Origin: Segniliparus sp051660745
GTDB lineage: Bacteria; Actinomycetota; Actinomycetes; Mycobacteriales; Mycobacteriaceae
Assembly: GCF_051660745.1 (NCBI RefSeq)
Contig: NZ_JBOFQF010000009.1
Coordinates: 1-64,000 of the forward strand
Direction of reading: 5' to 3'
DNA: 64,000 nucleotides
A program made the translations under genes and the position numbers. Positions 33,452-43,095 of the stretch are shown piece by piece; positions within the stretch are counted from its first letter, which is position 1; every line of letters starts with the position of its first letter. The notes under the pieces are model-generated. The model had not been told where the DNA came from, did not search any database, and saw nothing but the letters and a program-made list of their open reading frames with translations.

Positions 33452-34378
33452 TCACGAGCGCGAGCCCCCGCGCGATCCGGCGAGGACGACGGCGCCGATC
33501 ACGAGCGCCACGCCCAGCCACTGCTGGACGGTCAGGGTCTCGTCTTTGAACAGGAAACCGAGGACGAACGCGGTGGTCGGCGTGAGCAGCGTCAAAATGG
33601 CCACCGAGGTGGCCCCGATCTTGGGGACGGAGCGGAACATGACCGCGAAGCCGAGGAGCTTGCTCACAAAGCCGATGATGGCGAAGCCGAGGACGTTGCG
33701 CCAGGTGACGTGCGAGGGGAACCCTTCGAAGAGATACGTCACCGGCAGCAGGGTGAGCCCTGCGAAGAGCAGCTGCCAGGCGTTGTGCCGGATGGCGGAG
33801 ACCGGCGGCGACCAGAGTTTGGTGAGGACGAGGCCGAGCGCGGCGGTCATCGCGGAGAAGAGCAGGAGGCCTGCGGCGACAAGGTCGAGCCGGATATGGC
33901 CTTTGAACACGACCAGGCCGACGCCCGCGATGCCGGTCGCGACGGCGAGCGCTTGCGCCCTCGTCGGGCGGACCCCGAGGATCGGCAGCGAGAGCAGCAT
34001 CGCGAAGAGCGGCTGGGTGGCGATCAGCAGCGTCGCGATCCCGCCGGGCATGTGCTGCATGCCGTAGTAGAAGAGCGGGGTGGAAATGGCGAAGTTGCAC
34101 CACGAGAGGACCAGGTAGCGCCACCACCACACGCCCTCGGGCAGCGTCCGGAATATCGCGGTCATGACCAGCCCGACCGGGAGGGTGGAGCACAGCGCCG
34201 TCAGGGCGAAGCGCCCTGGGACGGTGAGCTCGGTGACGACCAGCGGATTGAAGCCCCACTGGATCGGCCCGAGCGCGGCGACGAGGATCGGGGGGAGCGC
34301 GAGGCGTCGTTTCCACGAGGCGGGCCGCGTGGTCTCGGGAGGGGCTGCGGCCGCCTCGTCGTCGGTGTGTGCCGTCAT
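33452..34378 (-). CDS. EamA/DMT-family transporter
   Basis: 308 residues, ten hydrophobic helices in two EamA repeats (about 27-155 and 165-300). Typical features are the polar N-terminus, P-L-F-Y-Y-G-M-Q-H-M-P-G-G in helix 4 and K-I-G-A-T-S-V-A-I-L-T-L-L-T-P near the end of the second repeat. The family exports amino acids and other small metabolites; the substrate cannot be read from sequence. The ATG at 34378 lies about 200 bp from the acyltransferase gene, with which it is divergent. Confidence 0.88.
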   Translation of the reverse strand: MTAHTDDEAAAAPPETTRPASWKRRLALPPILVAALGPIQWGFNPLVVTELTVPGRFALTALCSTLPVGLVMTAIFRTLPEGVWWWRYLVLSWCNFAISTPLFYYGMQHMPGGIATLLIATQPLFAMLLSLPILGVRPTRAQALAVATGIAGVGLVVFKGHIRLDLVAAGLLLFSAMTAALGLVLTKLWSPPVSAIRHNAWQLLFAGLTLLPVTYLFEGFPSHVTWRNVLGFAIIGFVSKLLGFAVMFRSVPKIGATSVAILTLLTPTTAFVLGFLFKDETLTVQQWLGVALVIGAVVLAGSRGGSRS

Positions 34379-34495
34379 CAGGATTCAGTATGGCGGCGCC
34401 CGATGACGGCGATGTGAACAGCAGCCGGGGCTCGGGGCGGGCCTGCCGGACGGCCCGCCCCGCGCGCGGCAGGCCGGGGCACTATGCCTTTTGCA

Positions 34496-34544
34496 CTATC
34501 CTTATGACCAATATGCGGAGAAAATTGGATTCTCCGAAGGATAG
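34496..34544 (+). promoter_or_regulatory. Two-part hairpin in the leader of the acyltransferase gene
   Basis: CTATCCTT (34496-34503) pairs with AAGGATAG (34537-34544) and, inside, CGGAGAA (34516-34522) pairs with TTCTCCG (34530-34536) around the loop AATTGGA. A 12-nt bulge sits on the 5' side only. It ends 36 bp before the ATG. In this GC-rich genome such an A/T-rich composite stem is unusual; it may be an RNA control element or a composite operator. Confidence 0.45.
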
Positions 34545-34580
34545 GCAAAGGACCTTGGCGATGGTGGTTTCGGGAAATTG

Positions 34581-36683
34581 ATGTTGCGAGGCCTAGCACT
34601 TCCAGCTCTTTCCCTCACTGTGCCGAGGGCGGGCGCGCGTCCTGCGCGCCCGGTCTCCCCGTCCGGTCCGCAGCCCGGCGAGCGGGCGGAGTTCCGGCCT
34701 GATATCCAAGGCCTGCGGGCGCTCGCGGTCTGCCTCGTCGTGCTCTACCACGTGTGGCTCGGCAGGGTCTCTGGCGGCGTCGACGTGTTCTTCGTCCTCA
34801 CCGGTTTCTTCATCACGGGCAGCCTGCTGCGGGCGGCGGGCGGCACAGGGCTCGACCCGCGCCGGGTCTGGGCGAGGGTCATCAAACGGCTCTTCCCCGC
34901 AGGCTTGCTCGTGCTGGGCGCGGTCGTCGTCGCCGGAGTCCTCGTCCTTCCGGAGAGCCGCTGGCAGCAGACCATCTCGGAGGTCATGGCCTCGGCGGTG
35001 TACCTGGAGAACTGGCGGTTGGCCGCCGATTCCGCAGACTACTTCGCGCAGCACAACGAGGCGAGCGTGGTGCAGCACTTCTGGTCGCTGTCCATCCAGG
35101 GGCAATTCTATTTCGTGTGGCCGCTCTTGGTCGTCGCGATGGCGTTCGTCGCCAAGCGCGCACGGATTCCGCTGCGCCGCCAAGTGCTCGTCGTCCTGGT
35201 CGTCGCGTTCGTGGCGTCGCTGATCTGGTCGGTGCGCCTGACGGCGGTCGACCAGCGGCTCGCGTACTTCGACTCCTTCACGCGCGTGTGGGAGTTCGCG
35301 CTCGGGGGCTTGCTCGTGTTCGCCGCTGCCGCCATGCCCGCGATCCCGCAACGGGCCAAGGTCGCCCTTGGCTGGGGCGCGGTCGTGGCCTTGGTGCTGT
35401 GCGGCCTGCTGCTGCGGGTGTCGGCAGAGTTCCCCGGGTACGTGGCGCTGTGGCCGACGATGTGCGCTGCGGTGATTGTCGTGGCAGGCCGCAGCGGCAG
35501 CCCCCGTGGAGTCGACCGGGTGCTCGGCTCGCGCCCGTTCCGGTATATGGGGGACATCAGCTACCCCTTGTATCTCTGGCATTGGCCGGTGCTGGTGTTC
35601 TCGCTCATCCTCTGGGACCGGCAGAGCCCGGGGTTTCTCGGCGGCGCGGCTGTCATCGGGACGTCGCTGCTGCTGGCTGTGCTGACGCACCATTTCGTTG
35701 AGCAGCCCGCGCTCGACCCCGAGGTCGGGCCGATGGCCCGCTGGGGGGTCTACCGGTTCGGCATGACCGCGCTGGTGGGGGTGCTCGTCGCCGCGCAGTG
35801 CTGGCATTGGGTCGGCGCGCACAAGGTCACCGCTCTCGCGACTGCGGCCCGCAACGGCGGGCATCCCGGCGCCATGGCGCTGGAGGCCTCGTTCAAGGAC
35901 GAGTCCGCCCCCGACATCGCGGTCCCGTCGCTGGTGGATCTGTCGAAAGACTATTCCGGCAACGACAAGTTCGACTGCGCCAAACCGGAGCTGCATCCCG
36001 ACCTCGACGTGTGCGTGCTGCGCGCCTCGGAGCACGAGCACCCGCAGCTGCGAATCGCGCTCGTCGGCGATTCGCACATCACCCAGTTCTTCCCGGCTGT
36101 CGAGAAGATCGTGCGGCAGAGGGGCTGGGAGCTGGTCGCGATCAGCAAGGGCGCCTGCCCGTTCTCCACGGGGTCGGAGACTGCCCCGGGGGACGAGGGC
36201 TGCGTGAAGCACAATGCCGAGGCGCTCGACGAGCTGCTCGCGATGAAGCCCGACATAGTGCTGACCAACGGCACTCGGGACGCGAGGGTCGGCCTCACCG
36301 AGCAGACCCCGCAGGGGTTTGTCGACGTCTGGCGCCGTTTGAACGACGGCGGGATCCGGGTTCTCGCAATGCGGGACAACCCTCGTTTCTCCTTCGTCCC
36401 GGCCAGATGCGTCGAAAGCCATGGCCGGGGGGCTTCGGCGTGCGACACGCCTCGCTCGGAGGTGCTCAAGGCTTCGGCTCCCTACCTCGCCGTGCCCGGC
36501 GTGCCGCGCAATGTCTCCTTCCTCGACCTGAGCGACTACATCTGCGCCCGAGACGTGTGCCCGCCGATCATCGGCAATGTGTATGTCTACATGGACGACA
36601 ACCATCTGAGCGGGACGTATGTGAGGACGATGAGCCCGATCATCGGGTCGATGATGGACGCGGCCCTCTCCGAGGCGCATTAG
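34581..36683 (+). CDS. Membrane acyltransferase 3 fused to SGNH domain
   Basis: 700 residues. The N-terminal half (about 38-400) is an acyltransferase-3 domain with F-R-P-D-I-Q-G-L-R-A-L-A-V, the catalytic histidine in L-Y-H-V-W (H57) and about ten helices. The C-terminal extracytoplasmic half is an SGNH domain with G-D-S-H-I-T (near 495) and D-D-N-H-L-S (near 672-677), which carry the serine, aspartate and histidine. Such OafA-like fusions move acyl groups from the cytoplasm onto surface glycans or lipids. M. tuberculosis Rv1565c is similar and also near the tre genes. ATG at 34581 follows a TTG; G-G-G-A lies six bases upstream. Confidence 0.9.
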   Translation: MLRGLALPALSLTVPRAGARPARPVSPSGPQPGERAEFRPDIQGLRALAVCLVVLYHVWLGRVSGGVDVFFVLTGFFITGSLLRAAGGTGLDPRRVWARVIKRLFPAGLLVLGAVVVAGVLVLPESRWQQTISEVMASAVYLENWRLAADSADYFAQHNEASVVQHFWSLSIQGQFYFVWPLLVVAMAFVAKRARIPLRRQVLVVLVVAFVASLIWSVRLTAVDQRLAYFDSFTRVWEFALGGLLVFAAAAMPAIPQRAKVALGWGAVVALVLCGLLLRVSAEFPGYVALWPTMCAAVIVVAGRSGSPRGVDRVLGSRPFRYMGDISYPLYLWHWPVLVFSLILWDRQSPGFLGGAAVIGTSLLLAVLTHHFVEQPALDPEVGPMARWGVYRFGMTALVGVLVAAQCWHWVGAHKVTALATAARNGGHPGAMALEASFKDESAPDIAVPSLVDLSKDYSGNDKFDCAKPELHPDLDVCVLRASEHEHPQLRIALVGDSHITQFFPAVEKIVRQRGWELVAISKGACPFSTGSETAPGDEGCVKHNAEALDELLAMKPDIVLTNGTRDARVGLTEQTPQGFVDVWRRLNDGGIRVLAMRDNPRFSFVPARCVESHGRGASACDTPRSEVLKASAPYLAVPGVPRNVSFLDLSDYICARDVCPPIIGNVYVYMDDNHLSGTYVRTMSPIIGSMMDAALSEAH

Positions 36684-36738
36684 GCCCGTTCCTCGCCGCT
36701 CGCCCGGAGTCGCGCCGGGCCTGGCTCCGACTGAGGGC

Positions 36739-36744
36739 TAATAT
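36739..36744 (+). promoter_or_regulatory. -10 element TAATAT, leaderless start of CoA-transferase gene
   Basis: A near-consensus hexamer seven bases before the ATG at 36752 with no ribosome site between, which implies a leaderless transcript. Confidence 0.55.
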
Positions 36745-36751
36745 TGATCAT

Positions 36752-38017
36752 ATGATTGGTTCTATTGCGCCCGAGCGGCTGTTGGATTTCCTCGAACCTG
36801 GCATGGATGTGATCGTGCCGATCCTCGCGGGCGAGCCGGAGTCGCTGATCGACGCGATGGAGGCGGGGAACGAACGGTTGTCCGGGGTGCGGATCCACCG
36901 GATGGACCCGTACAAGGAGCGGGCGTACATCCGGGGCGAGTTCGGCGACCGTCTGCGGCATGTGGACTACTACCTCGGCCCGGGCTCGCGGCAGGCGTAC
37001 TGGGACGGGCACTGCGAGTTGATGCCGAACCATTTCTCGGACATCCCCCGGTTGATGCGCGAGTTCACGAACCACGGCATGGTGATCGCGGGAGCGAGCA
37101 TGCCGGACCGGCACGGCTACTTCTCCCTCGGCACGAACGCGGACTACTGCGCCGCGCTTATCGGCGAGGTCCCTTTCTTCCTCGAGGCCAATCGGCAGAT
37201 GCCGCGCACGCAGGGGTTGAACCAGGTCCACATCAGCCAGGTGCTCGGCTGGACCGAGGTGGACCGGCCGCTGTACGAGCGCCACATCGTGGCGGACGAC
37301 CCCCGCCACCACGCGATCGCCGGGTTCATCGCGGAGCGGGTGCCGGACGGCGCGTGCCTGCAGTTCGGCATCGGCAAGATCCCGAACAAGGTGGCGGAGC
37401 TGCTGTCCGGCCACCAGGACCTCGGCGTGCACACCGAAGTGCTCTCCGACGGCGTGATGTCGCTCGTCCGGTCCGGAGCCGCGACGGGGGCGCGCAAACG
37501 CTTCAACCGGGGCAAGCATGTGACGACGTTCTGTCTTGGCTCGCGGGCGCTCTACGACTGGCTGGACGACAACCCCGCCGTGCTGATGCTGCCGGTGGAC
37601 CAGACCAACGATCCGAGGCTGATCGGCGGGGAGCCCAACATGATCTCCATCAATGGCACCACGGAGGTGGACTTGATGGGGCAGGCGGCGAGCGAGACGA
37701 TGGCGGGGAAGTACTGGTCCTCCTCGGGCGGCCAAGGCGATTTCGCCAGGGGCGCGATGCACTCCGAGGGAGGGCAGGCCTTCCTCGTCACCAACTCGAC
37801 CACCTCCTCGGGCCGCAGCCGCATCCGCGGGCAGCTCACGCCGGGCAGCGTGGTCACCACGCTCAAGAACACGGTCGACCACGTGGTCACCGAGCACGGC
37901 GTCGCGAAGTTGCGCGGCAAGACGTTGCAGCAGCGCGCGAAAGCGCTCATCGCCATCGCCGCCCCGGAGCACCGGGACGAGCTGACGCGCGAGGCGAGGA
38001 CGGCGGGGATGCTCTGA
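36752..38017 (+). CDS. Acetyl-CoA hydrolase/transferase family protein (Cat1-like)
   Basis: 421 residues of the AcetylCoA_hydro family. The C-terminal domain holds the catalytic glutamate in V-H-T-E-V-L-S-D-G-V-M (about 229-239) and the oxyanion region G-G-Q-G-D-F-A-R-G-A (about 326-335). Members move CoA between short-chain acids such as acetate, succinate, butyrate or 4-hydroxybutyrate through a glutamyl-CoA thioester. The donor and acceptor cannot be told from sequence. An acs gene in the window also handles acetyl-CoA but is not linked. It is convergent with treY, 24 bp apart. Confidence 0.88.
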   Translation: MIGSIAPERLLDFLEPGMDVIVPILAGEPESLIDAMEAGNERLSGVRIHRMDPYKERAYIRGEFGDRLRHVDYYLGPGSRQAYWDGHCELMPNHFSDIPRLMREFTNHGMVIAGASMPDRHGYFSLGTNADYCAALIGEVPFFLEANRQMPRTQGLNQVHISQVLGWTEVDRPLYERHIVADDPRHHAIAGFIAERVPDGACLQFGIGKIPNKVAELLSGHQDLGVHTEVLSDGVMSLVRSGAATGARKRFNRGKHVTTFCLGSRALYDWLDDNPAVLMLPVDQTNDPRLIGGEPNMISINGTTEVDLMGQAASETMAGKYWSSSGGQGDFARGAMHSEGGQAFLVTNSTTSSGRSRIRGQLTPGSVVTTLKNTVDHVVTEHGVAKLRGKTLQQRAKALIAIAAPEHRDELTREARTAGML

Positions 38018-38041
38018 TCCGCCAGGGGGAGCGACAGCGGC

Positions 38042-40591
38042 TCAGGACTCGACTTCGGCCAAAAGCGCCACGGGCCGGTCGGCGAAAAGCTCGGCGTACG
38101 GGACCAGCCCGGTCCAGTGCTTTCCGTCCAGCCGGTTCTCCCAGCGCGTGTCGCCGAGGTCGAGGCCCTGGTTCTGCCATCCGCCCTGTTGCTCCAGCGA
38201 GGTCGCGAACCGGGTGGCGAGCACGATGACGTCCGGTTTCGAGCTCTCGCTCGGACCTCGGCCGAATCCGAGGAGGTGGGGGGTGTGCGCGGGCACGGGC
38301 CAGTACCCGCCGCCGACGAACGAGTCCGGGCGCTCCCGGCGCAGGCGCAGCGCCGCCCGGACGAGCTGCTGCTTCTCCTCCGCAAGCGAAAGGGGCCCCC
38401 ACTCCGGCCCGGCGGCGAGGGCGGCGGCTCGCGCGGCGTAGTCCACCAGTCGGCGGTTGTCCGGGTCGACGAGCGAGTCTTCGAGGAATTCCGTCCCCTG
38501 GTACACGTCGGGGATCCCCGGGCAGGTGAGCTGGACCAGTTTCTGCCCGAGGACGTTCGCGCGCTCGGAAGCGGACAGCTCGGAGCGGAAGAGCCGGACC
38601 ATGGCCCCGAAGCCGGAGTGCTCCACCGCGCCGAGCCAGTGGTCGACGTCGGTCTCGAAGAGCAGGTCTGGATTGGTCCAGCTGGTCTTGAGCCCGGCCT
38701 CCCTGGTCGCTTTGACGGCGTAGTCGCGCACGCGCGGGAACAGGTCGTCCGGCAGCTCCCCGAGCTGCCGGTTCCAGTCCTCGCTCGCGACCAAATATTC
38801 CTCGCGCAGCGCCGCGAGGTCCGCGCCGGGCTGTTGTCCCTCGCCAAGGCCCTTCTCTCGGCCCAAGGCCTCTTCGAGCTCGCGCATGCGCGGCGGGACG
38901 GGCGGCGGGGGAGGCAGGACGCCCCACAAGGTCTGCCAGAGGAAATACCCGGTCACGCCTCCTGCGGACGCGGAGAAGTCGTGGCCGGAGGGGAACAGGT
39001 ACCCAGGCTGGCCTGCATGTGCGGGCGGCTGGTCGAGCACGCCCTCGTCGAAGTAGACCAGCCGCTGCCACAACGGGGTCTCCGCGAGGAGCGCGAGCCG
39101 GGCCCGCACGTCCTCGCCCCGTTTGGTGTCGTGCGTGGACAGCGTGGTCATGGTCTTCGGCTCCCGCTCGGAGCGTTTGGCCATCCTGATGTGGAACTCG
39201 TCCAATGGGATCCCGAACTGCTCCGGAGTCCCGCCGACCTCTTGGAGGGCGACGAGCCGGGCGGTGCGGTAGAAGAGCCGGTCTTCGAGGCCTTTGGCCA
39301 TGACCGGCCCGCAGAGCTGGTGGAAGCGGGCGGCGCTTTCGCCGCCGAGCGAGACTGCTCGGGCCAGCGCGTCGAGCGCGGGGCCCGAGGCGGCAGAGTC
39401 CGCGCGGGCCTTCGCGACAGCTTCGGCGAGCTTTCCGGCGAGCGACGGATAGTCGGTCCGGTACACGTCGAGGCAGACGATGGTCGAGACGACGGCCTCG
39501 GCGAGGGCGTCGGGGGAGAGCTCCGTCCCGGTCTCCGCCACCATACAGCGCACGAGTCTGCGCAGCTCGGAGCGCAATGTCCCGAACGCGGCCTCCCGCT
39601 TGGCGCCCCGCGCCGCCTCGGCGAGCGCCGCCGCGTCCCCCGGGTCGCCGGTGACTCTCGCGGACAGCTCGGTGAGCGGCTCCTCGCCGCTGGGGCACAC
39701 GAAGACGCCGCACACCTCGCGCAGGGCGTCGTATCCGGTCGTGCCGTCCACCGCGAGGCCGGGGTCGAGCTCTTCGTCGTGGTGCAGGATCTTCTCGACG
39801 ACGAGCCAGCGGTCCGGGCCGACGAGCTCGCGCAAGGAGCGCAGGTATCCGACCGGGTCGGTCAGCCCGTCGGGGTGGTCCACCCTGACCCCGTCCACGA
39901 GGCCGTCGTCGAGGAGGGATTTGAGCTGGGCGTGGCTGGCGGCGAACACCTCGGGGTCCTCCTGGCGCAGCCCGGCCAGCTCGTTCACGCTGAAGAACCG
40001 CCGGTAGCCGACCCGGTCGGTGTTCCACGGCACGAGCCGGTAATGCTGGCGGCCGTGGACCTCCTGGGGGGCTCCGGAGCCCGAGCCCGGCGCGAGCGCC
40101 CGTTTTGCCAAAGGGAAGCGGTGCTCGTAGTACCGCAGCTCGCCGTCCTCGACCCGCAGCTTGTCCACGTCCTGCGCCGAGCCGAGGACCGGCAGGTTGA
40201 ACCGGTCCTCCTCGTCCCAGTCGATGTCGAAGAACTTCGCGTGCGCGGAGCCCTTGCCGTTGGCGAGCACGTCCCACCACCACGGGTTCTCATGCGCGAC
40301 CGCGACGCCCATGTGGTTGGGGACGATGTCGACGACCAGCCCGATGCCGAGCGCGTGCGCCTTGCGGGCCAGCTCTTCGAGCCCGGACCTGCCGCCGAGC
40401 TCCTCGCGGACCGTGGTCGGGTCGGTCACGTCGTAGCCGTGCGCCGAGCCGGTGGTCGCGGTGAAGATCGGGGAGAGGTAGAGGTGGCTCACGCCGAGGT
40501 CGTGGAGGTACGCGAGCTGCTCGGCCGCGTCGGCGAACGTGAATTCGGGGCGCAGCTGCAACCGATAGGTCGATGTGACGGTCCGAGCCAT
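38042..40591 (-). CDS. treY: Maltooligosyltrehalose synthase
   Basis: 849-residue GH13 enzyme that turns the reducing end of a maltooligosaccharide into an alpha-1,1 (trehalosyl) end. Recognisable parts: T-Y-R-L-Q-L (8-13), A-H-G-Y-D-V-T-D, V-D-I-V-P-N-H-M-G, catalytic aspartate in G-V-R-V-D-H-P-D-G-L, and the acid/base region W-L-V-V-E-K-I-L. It contains the long insertions expected for TreY, and its length is in the usual range. It lies 12 bp downstream of treX on the same strand. The third gene of the pathway, treZ, normally next, is not in this window. Confidence 0.95.
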   Translation of the reverse strand: MARTVTSTYRLQLRPEFTFADAAEQLAYLHDLGVSHLYLSPIFTATTGSAHGYDVTDPTTVREELGGRSGLEELARKAHALGIGLVVDIVPNHMGVAVAHENPWWWDVLANGKGSAHAKFFDIDWDEEDRFNLPVLGSAQDVDKLRVEDGELRYYEHRFPLAKRALAPGSGSGAPQEVHGRQHYRLVPWNTDRVGYRRFFSVNELAGLRQEDPEVFAASHAQLKSLLDDGLVDGVRVDHPDGLTDPVGYLRSLRELVGPDRWLVVEKILHHDEELDPGLAVDGTTGYDALREVCGVFVCPSGEEPLTELSARVTGDPGDAAALAEAARGAKREAAFGTLRSELRRLVRCMVAETGTELSPDALAEAVVSTIVCLDVYRTDYPSLAGKLAEAVAKARADSAASGPALDALARAVSLGGESAARFHQLCGPVMAKGLEDRLFYRTARLVALQEVGGTPEQFGIPLDEFHIRMAKRSEREPKTMTTLSTHDTKRGEDVRARLALLAETPLWQRLVYFDEGVLDQPPAHAGQPGYLFPSGHDFSASAGGVTGYFLWQTLWGVLPPPPPVPPRMRELEEALGREKGLGEGQQPGADLAALREEYLVASEDWNRQLGELPDDLFPRVRDYAVKATREAGLKTSWTNPDLLFETDVDHWLGAVEHSGFGAMVRLFRSELSASERANVLGQKLVQLTCPGIPDVYQGTEFLEDSLVDPDNRRLVDYAARAAALAAGPEWGPLSLAEEKQQLVRAALRLRRERPDSFVGGGYWPVPAHTPHLLGFGRGPSESSKPDVIVLATRFATSLEQQGGWQNQGLDLGDTRWENRLDGKHWTGLVPYAELFADRPVALLAEVES

Positions 40592-40603
40592 GGCGGTTGG
40601 TCC

Positions 40604-42805
40604 CTATTTCACCTTCTGCAGCATGAGGAGCGAGCGGGAGGCGACGTTGATGGCGTCGCCCGCGTTCGCGGTGAGCTGGCCCCGGCCCCGGGGCCGCGAG
40701 GTGTCGAGCACGGCCATCCACTGCGCGGCGAACCCGCTGTCCGGCACCTCGAACGTGATGGCCTCGTAATGCGCGTTGAAGCAGAGCAGGAAGGAGTCGT
40801 CGACGACCCGCTCGCCACGGGCGTCCGGCTCGGGGATGGCGTTGCCGTTGAGGAAGACCATCAGGGATTTGCCGAAGCCGGAGTCCCAGTCCTCCACGGT
40901 CATCTCCCGCCCGTCCGGAGTCAGCCAGGCGATGTCGCGCTCCTGGTCCCCGCCTCGGATCGGCCTGCCCGCGAAGAACCGCCGACGGCGGAAGACGGGA
41001 TGGGACTTGCGCAGCTGGATGACGTGCTTGGTGAAGTCCAAGAGCTCCGCGTTCTCCTCGGCGAAGGCCCAGTCGATCCACGCGGTCTCGTTGTCCTGGC
41101 AGTACACGTTGTTGTTGCCGTGCTGGGTGCGGCCCATCTCGTCGCCGTGCAGGAGCATCGGGGTGCCCTGGCTGAGGAGCAGCGTCGCGAGGACGTTGCG
41201 GCGTTGGCGGGCGCGCAGCTGCAGGATCTCCGGGTCCTCCGTCGGCCCCTCCGCCCCGCAGTTCCACGACCTGTTGTGGCTCTCCCCGTCGCGGTTGCCC
41301 TCGCCGTTCGCCTCGTTGTGCTTGTCGTTGTACGAGACGAGGTCGTTGAGGGTGAACCCGTCGTGCGCGGTGACGAAGTTGATGCTCGCGCCGGGCCGCC
41401 TGCCCGTTGCGGCGTAGAGGTCCGAGGACCCGGTGAGCCGGTAGGCGAACTCGCCGAGGGTCGACGGCTCCCCGCGCCAGAAGTCGCGCACGGTGTCCCG
41501 GTAGCGGCCGTTCCACTCGGACCACACGCCGGGGAAGTTGCCGACCTGGTAGCCGCCCTCGCCGACGTCCCACGGCTCGGCGATCAGCTTGACCTGGCTC
41601 ACCACGGGGTCCTGTTGGACGAGGTCGAAGAAGGCGGAGAGCCGGTCGACGTCGTGCAGCTCGCGGGCGAGGGTGGACGCGAGGTCGAACCGGAACCCGT
41701 CCACGTGCATCTCCAAGATCCAGTAGCGCAGCGAGTCCATGATGAGCTGGAGCGTGTGCGGGTGGCGGACATTGAGGCTGTTCCCGGTGCCGGTGTAGTC
41801 GACGTAGTACGTCTTGTCCTCGTCGGAGAGCCGGTAGTAGGCGGCGTTGTCGATGCCCCGGAAGCTGACGGTCGGCCCCTGGTGGTTGCCCTCGGCGGTG
41901 TGGTTGTACACCACGTCGAGGATCACTTCGATGCCCGCTTTGTGCAGGTCCACGACCATGGACTTGAACTCGGCGACGGCGTTCTCGGGGTTCCGGGCCG
42001 CGGCGTAGGCGGCGTGCGGGGCGAGGAAGCCGATGGTGTTGTAGCCCCAGTAGTTGGACAGGCCCTGGTCGAGCAGGAACCCGTCCTGGAGGAATTGGTG
42101 CACGGGCATCAGCTCGATGGCGGTGACGCCGAGCTCGGTCAGATGCTCGATGATCGCGGGGTGCGCCACCCCCGCGTACGTGCCGCGAAGGTTCTCGGGG
42201 ACTTTGGGGTGGGTCTCGGTCAAACCCTTGACATGCGCCTCGTAGATGACGGTCTCGTTGTAGGGCCGGTTCGGCGGGTGGTCGGTCGACCAGTCGAAGA
42301 ACGGGTTGATCACCACGCAGGTCATCGTGTGGTCGCTGCCTGCGCCCGCCGGGCTGTTCTTGAGCCCGTTCGGGTCGAAGGCCTTCCCGTACGGGTCGAG
42401 CAAGAGTTTCGTGGGGTCGCAGCGGAAGCCCTGCTCGGGTTGGAAACGCCCGTGGACCCGGTACGCGTAGCGCTGGCCAGGCCCCACTTCCGGCAGATAG
42501 GTGTGCCAGACGTAGCCGTCGACCTCTTCGAGCGGCACGCGGGTCTCGCCGCCGTCCGGGGCGATCAGACAGAGCTCGACCCGCTCGGCCACCTCGGTGA
42601 AGAGCGAGAAGTTCGTGCCGACCCCGTCGAACGTCGCGCCGAGCGGGTAGGGCGTGCCGGGCCAGACCCGCAGGTCGGCGGAGGCGAGGGATTGCACCAC
42701 GCCCTCGCGCAGCGAGCCCTGCGGCGGCAGTGGGCCCTGCTCCGGCAGAGCTGGGCCGGCGGCGGTGGTCGCCGCTGCGGGCGGGGTGTCTTGGGGTGCT
42801 GTCAT
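40604..42805 (-). CDS. treX: Glycogen debranching enzyme TreX
   Basis: 733 residues, GH13 isoamylase/pullulanase type with N-terminal CBM48 (about 45-150, P-L-G-A-T-F-D-G-V-G-T-N-F). Catalytic elements: V-Y-N-H-T, nucleophile in D-G-F-R-F-D-L-A, acid in L-I-A-E-P-W-D, and V-T-A-H-D-G-F-T. It cuts alpha-1,6 branches of glycogen to give chains for TreY. The ATG at 42805 gives an N-terminal extension of about 40 residues rich in Ala, Pro and Gln. First gene of a treX-treY operon that feeds trehalose or branched-glucan metabolism of the cell envelope. Confidence 0.95.
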   Translation of the reverse strand: MTAPQDTPPAAATTAAGPALPEQGPLPPQGSLREGVVQSLASADLRVWPGTPYPLGATFDGVGTNFSLFTEVAERVELCLIAPDGGETRVPLEEVDGYVWHTYLPEVGPGQRYAYRVHGRFQPEQGFRCDPTKLLLDPYGKAFDPNGLKNSPAGAGSDHTMTCVVINPFFDWSTDHPPNRPYNETVIYEAHVKGLTETHPKVPENLRGTYAGVAHPAIIEHLTELGVTAIELMPVHQFLQDGFLLDQGLSNYWGYNTIGFLAPHAAYAAARNPENAVAEFKSMVVDLHKAGIEVILDVVYNHTAEGNHQGPTVSFRGIDNAAYYRLSDEDKTYYVDYTGTGNSLNVRHPHTLQLIMDSLRYWILEMHVDGFRFDLASTLARELHDVDRLSAFFDLVQQDPVVSQVKLIAEPWDVGEGGYQVGNFPGVWSEWNGRYRDTVRDFWRGEPSTLGEFAYRLTGSSDLYAATGRRPGASINFVTAHDGFTLNDLVSYNDKHNEANGEGNRDGESHNRSWNCGAEGPTEDPEILQLRARQRRNVLATLLLSQGTPMLLHGDEMGRTQHGNNNVYCQDNETAWIDWAFAEENAELLDFTKHVIQLRKSHPVFRRRRFFAGRPIRGGDQERDIAWLTPDGREMTVEDWDSGFGKSLMVFLNGNAIPEPDARGERVVDDSFLLCFNAHYEAITFEVPDSGFAAQWMAVLDTSRPRGRGQLTANAGDAINVASRSLLMLQKVK

Positions 42806-42845
42806 CGTGACTCGACCTTATCCTGCCTCGCAGACAGTCGCCACT

Positions 42846-42873
42846 GTTCGTGCGGCGCTGTTCGTGCGGCGCT
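42846..42873. repeat. 14-bp direct repeat (two copies plus a partial third)
   Basis: GTTCGTGCGGCGCT occurs at 42846-42859 and 42860-42873; GCTCGTGCGATTGG follows as a decayed third copy. It lies in the 290-bp gap between the divergent treX and SulP-carbonic anhydrase genes, where no other feature is seen. Confidence 0.8.
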
Positions 42874-43095
42874 GCTCGTGCGATTGGGCAGGGCAGGCTG
42901 GGCAGAGCTGCAGGCATGCTTGCGCGTGCGCAGCTGGCGATGCGATTTCTGAAAGTTCCGCTATTCTGAGGAAGCCTGCGAGTGAGGTCACATTTGCTCG
43001 TGGCGCGGACCTCTCGGTGGGAAACACGACGAGCGCCCGAGGTCTGCGCACTTGAGGCGTGCAATCGCGTCGCCGAATGACCAGGAAGGCCATTG

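Noticed and set aside
38117..42952. 1611-codon plus-strand open frame
   Set aside because: It is antisense to treX and treY, both of which have intact catalytic motifs; the long frame arises from high GC at third positions.
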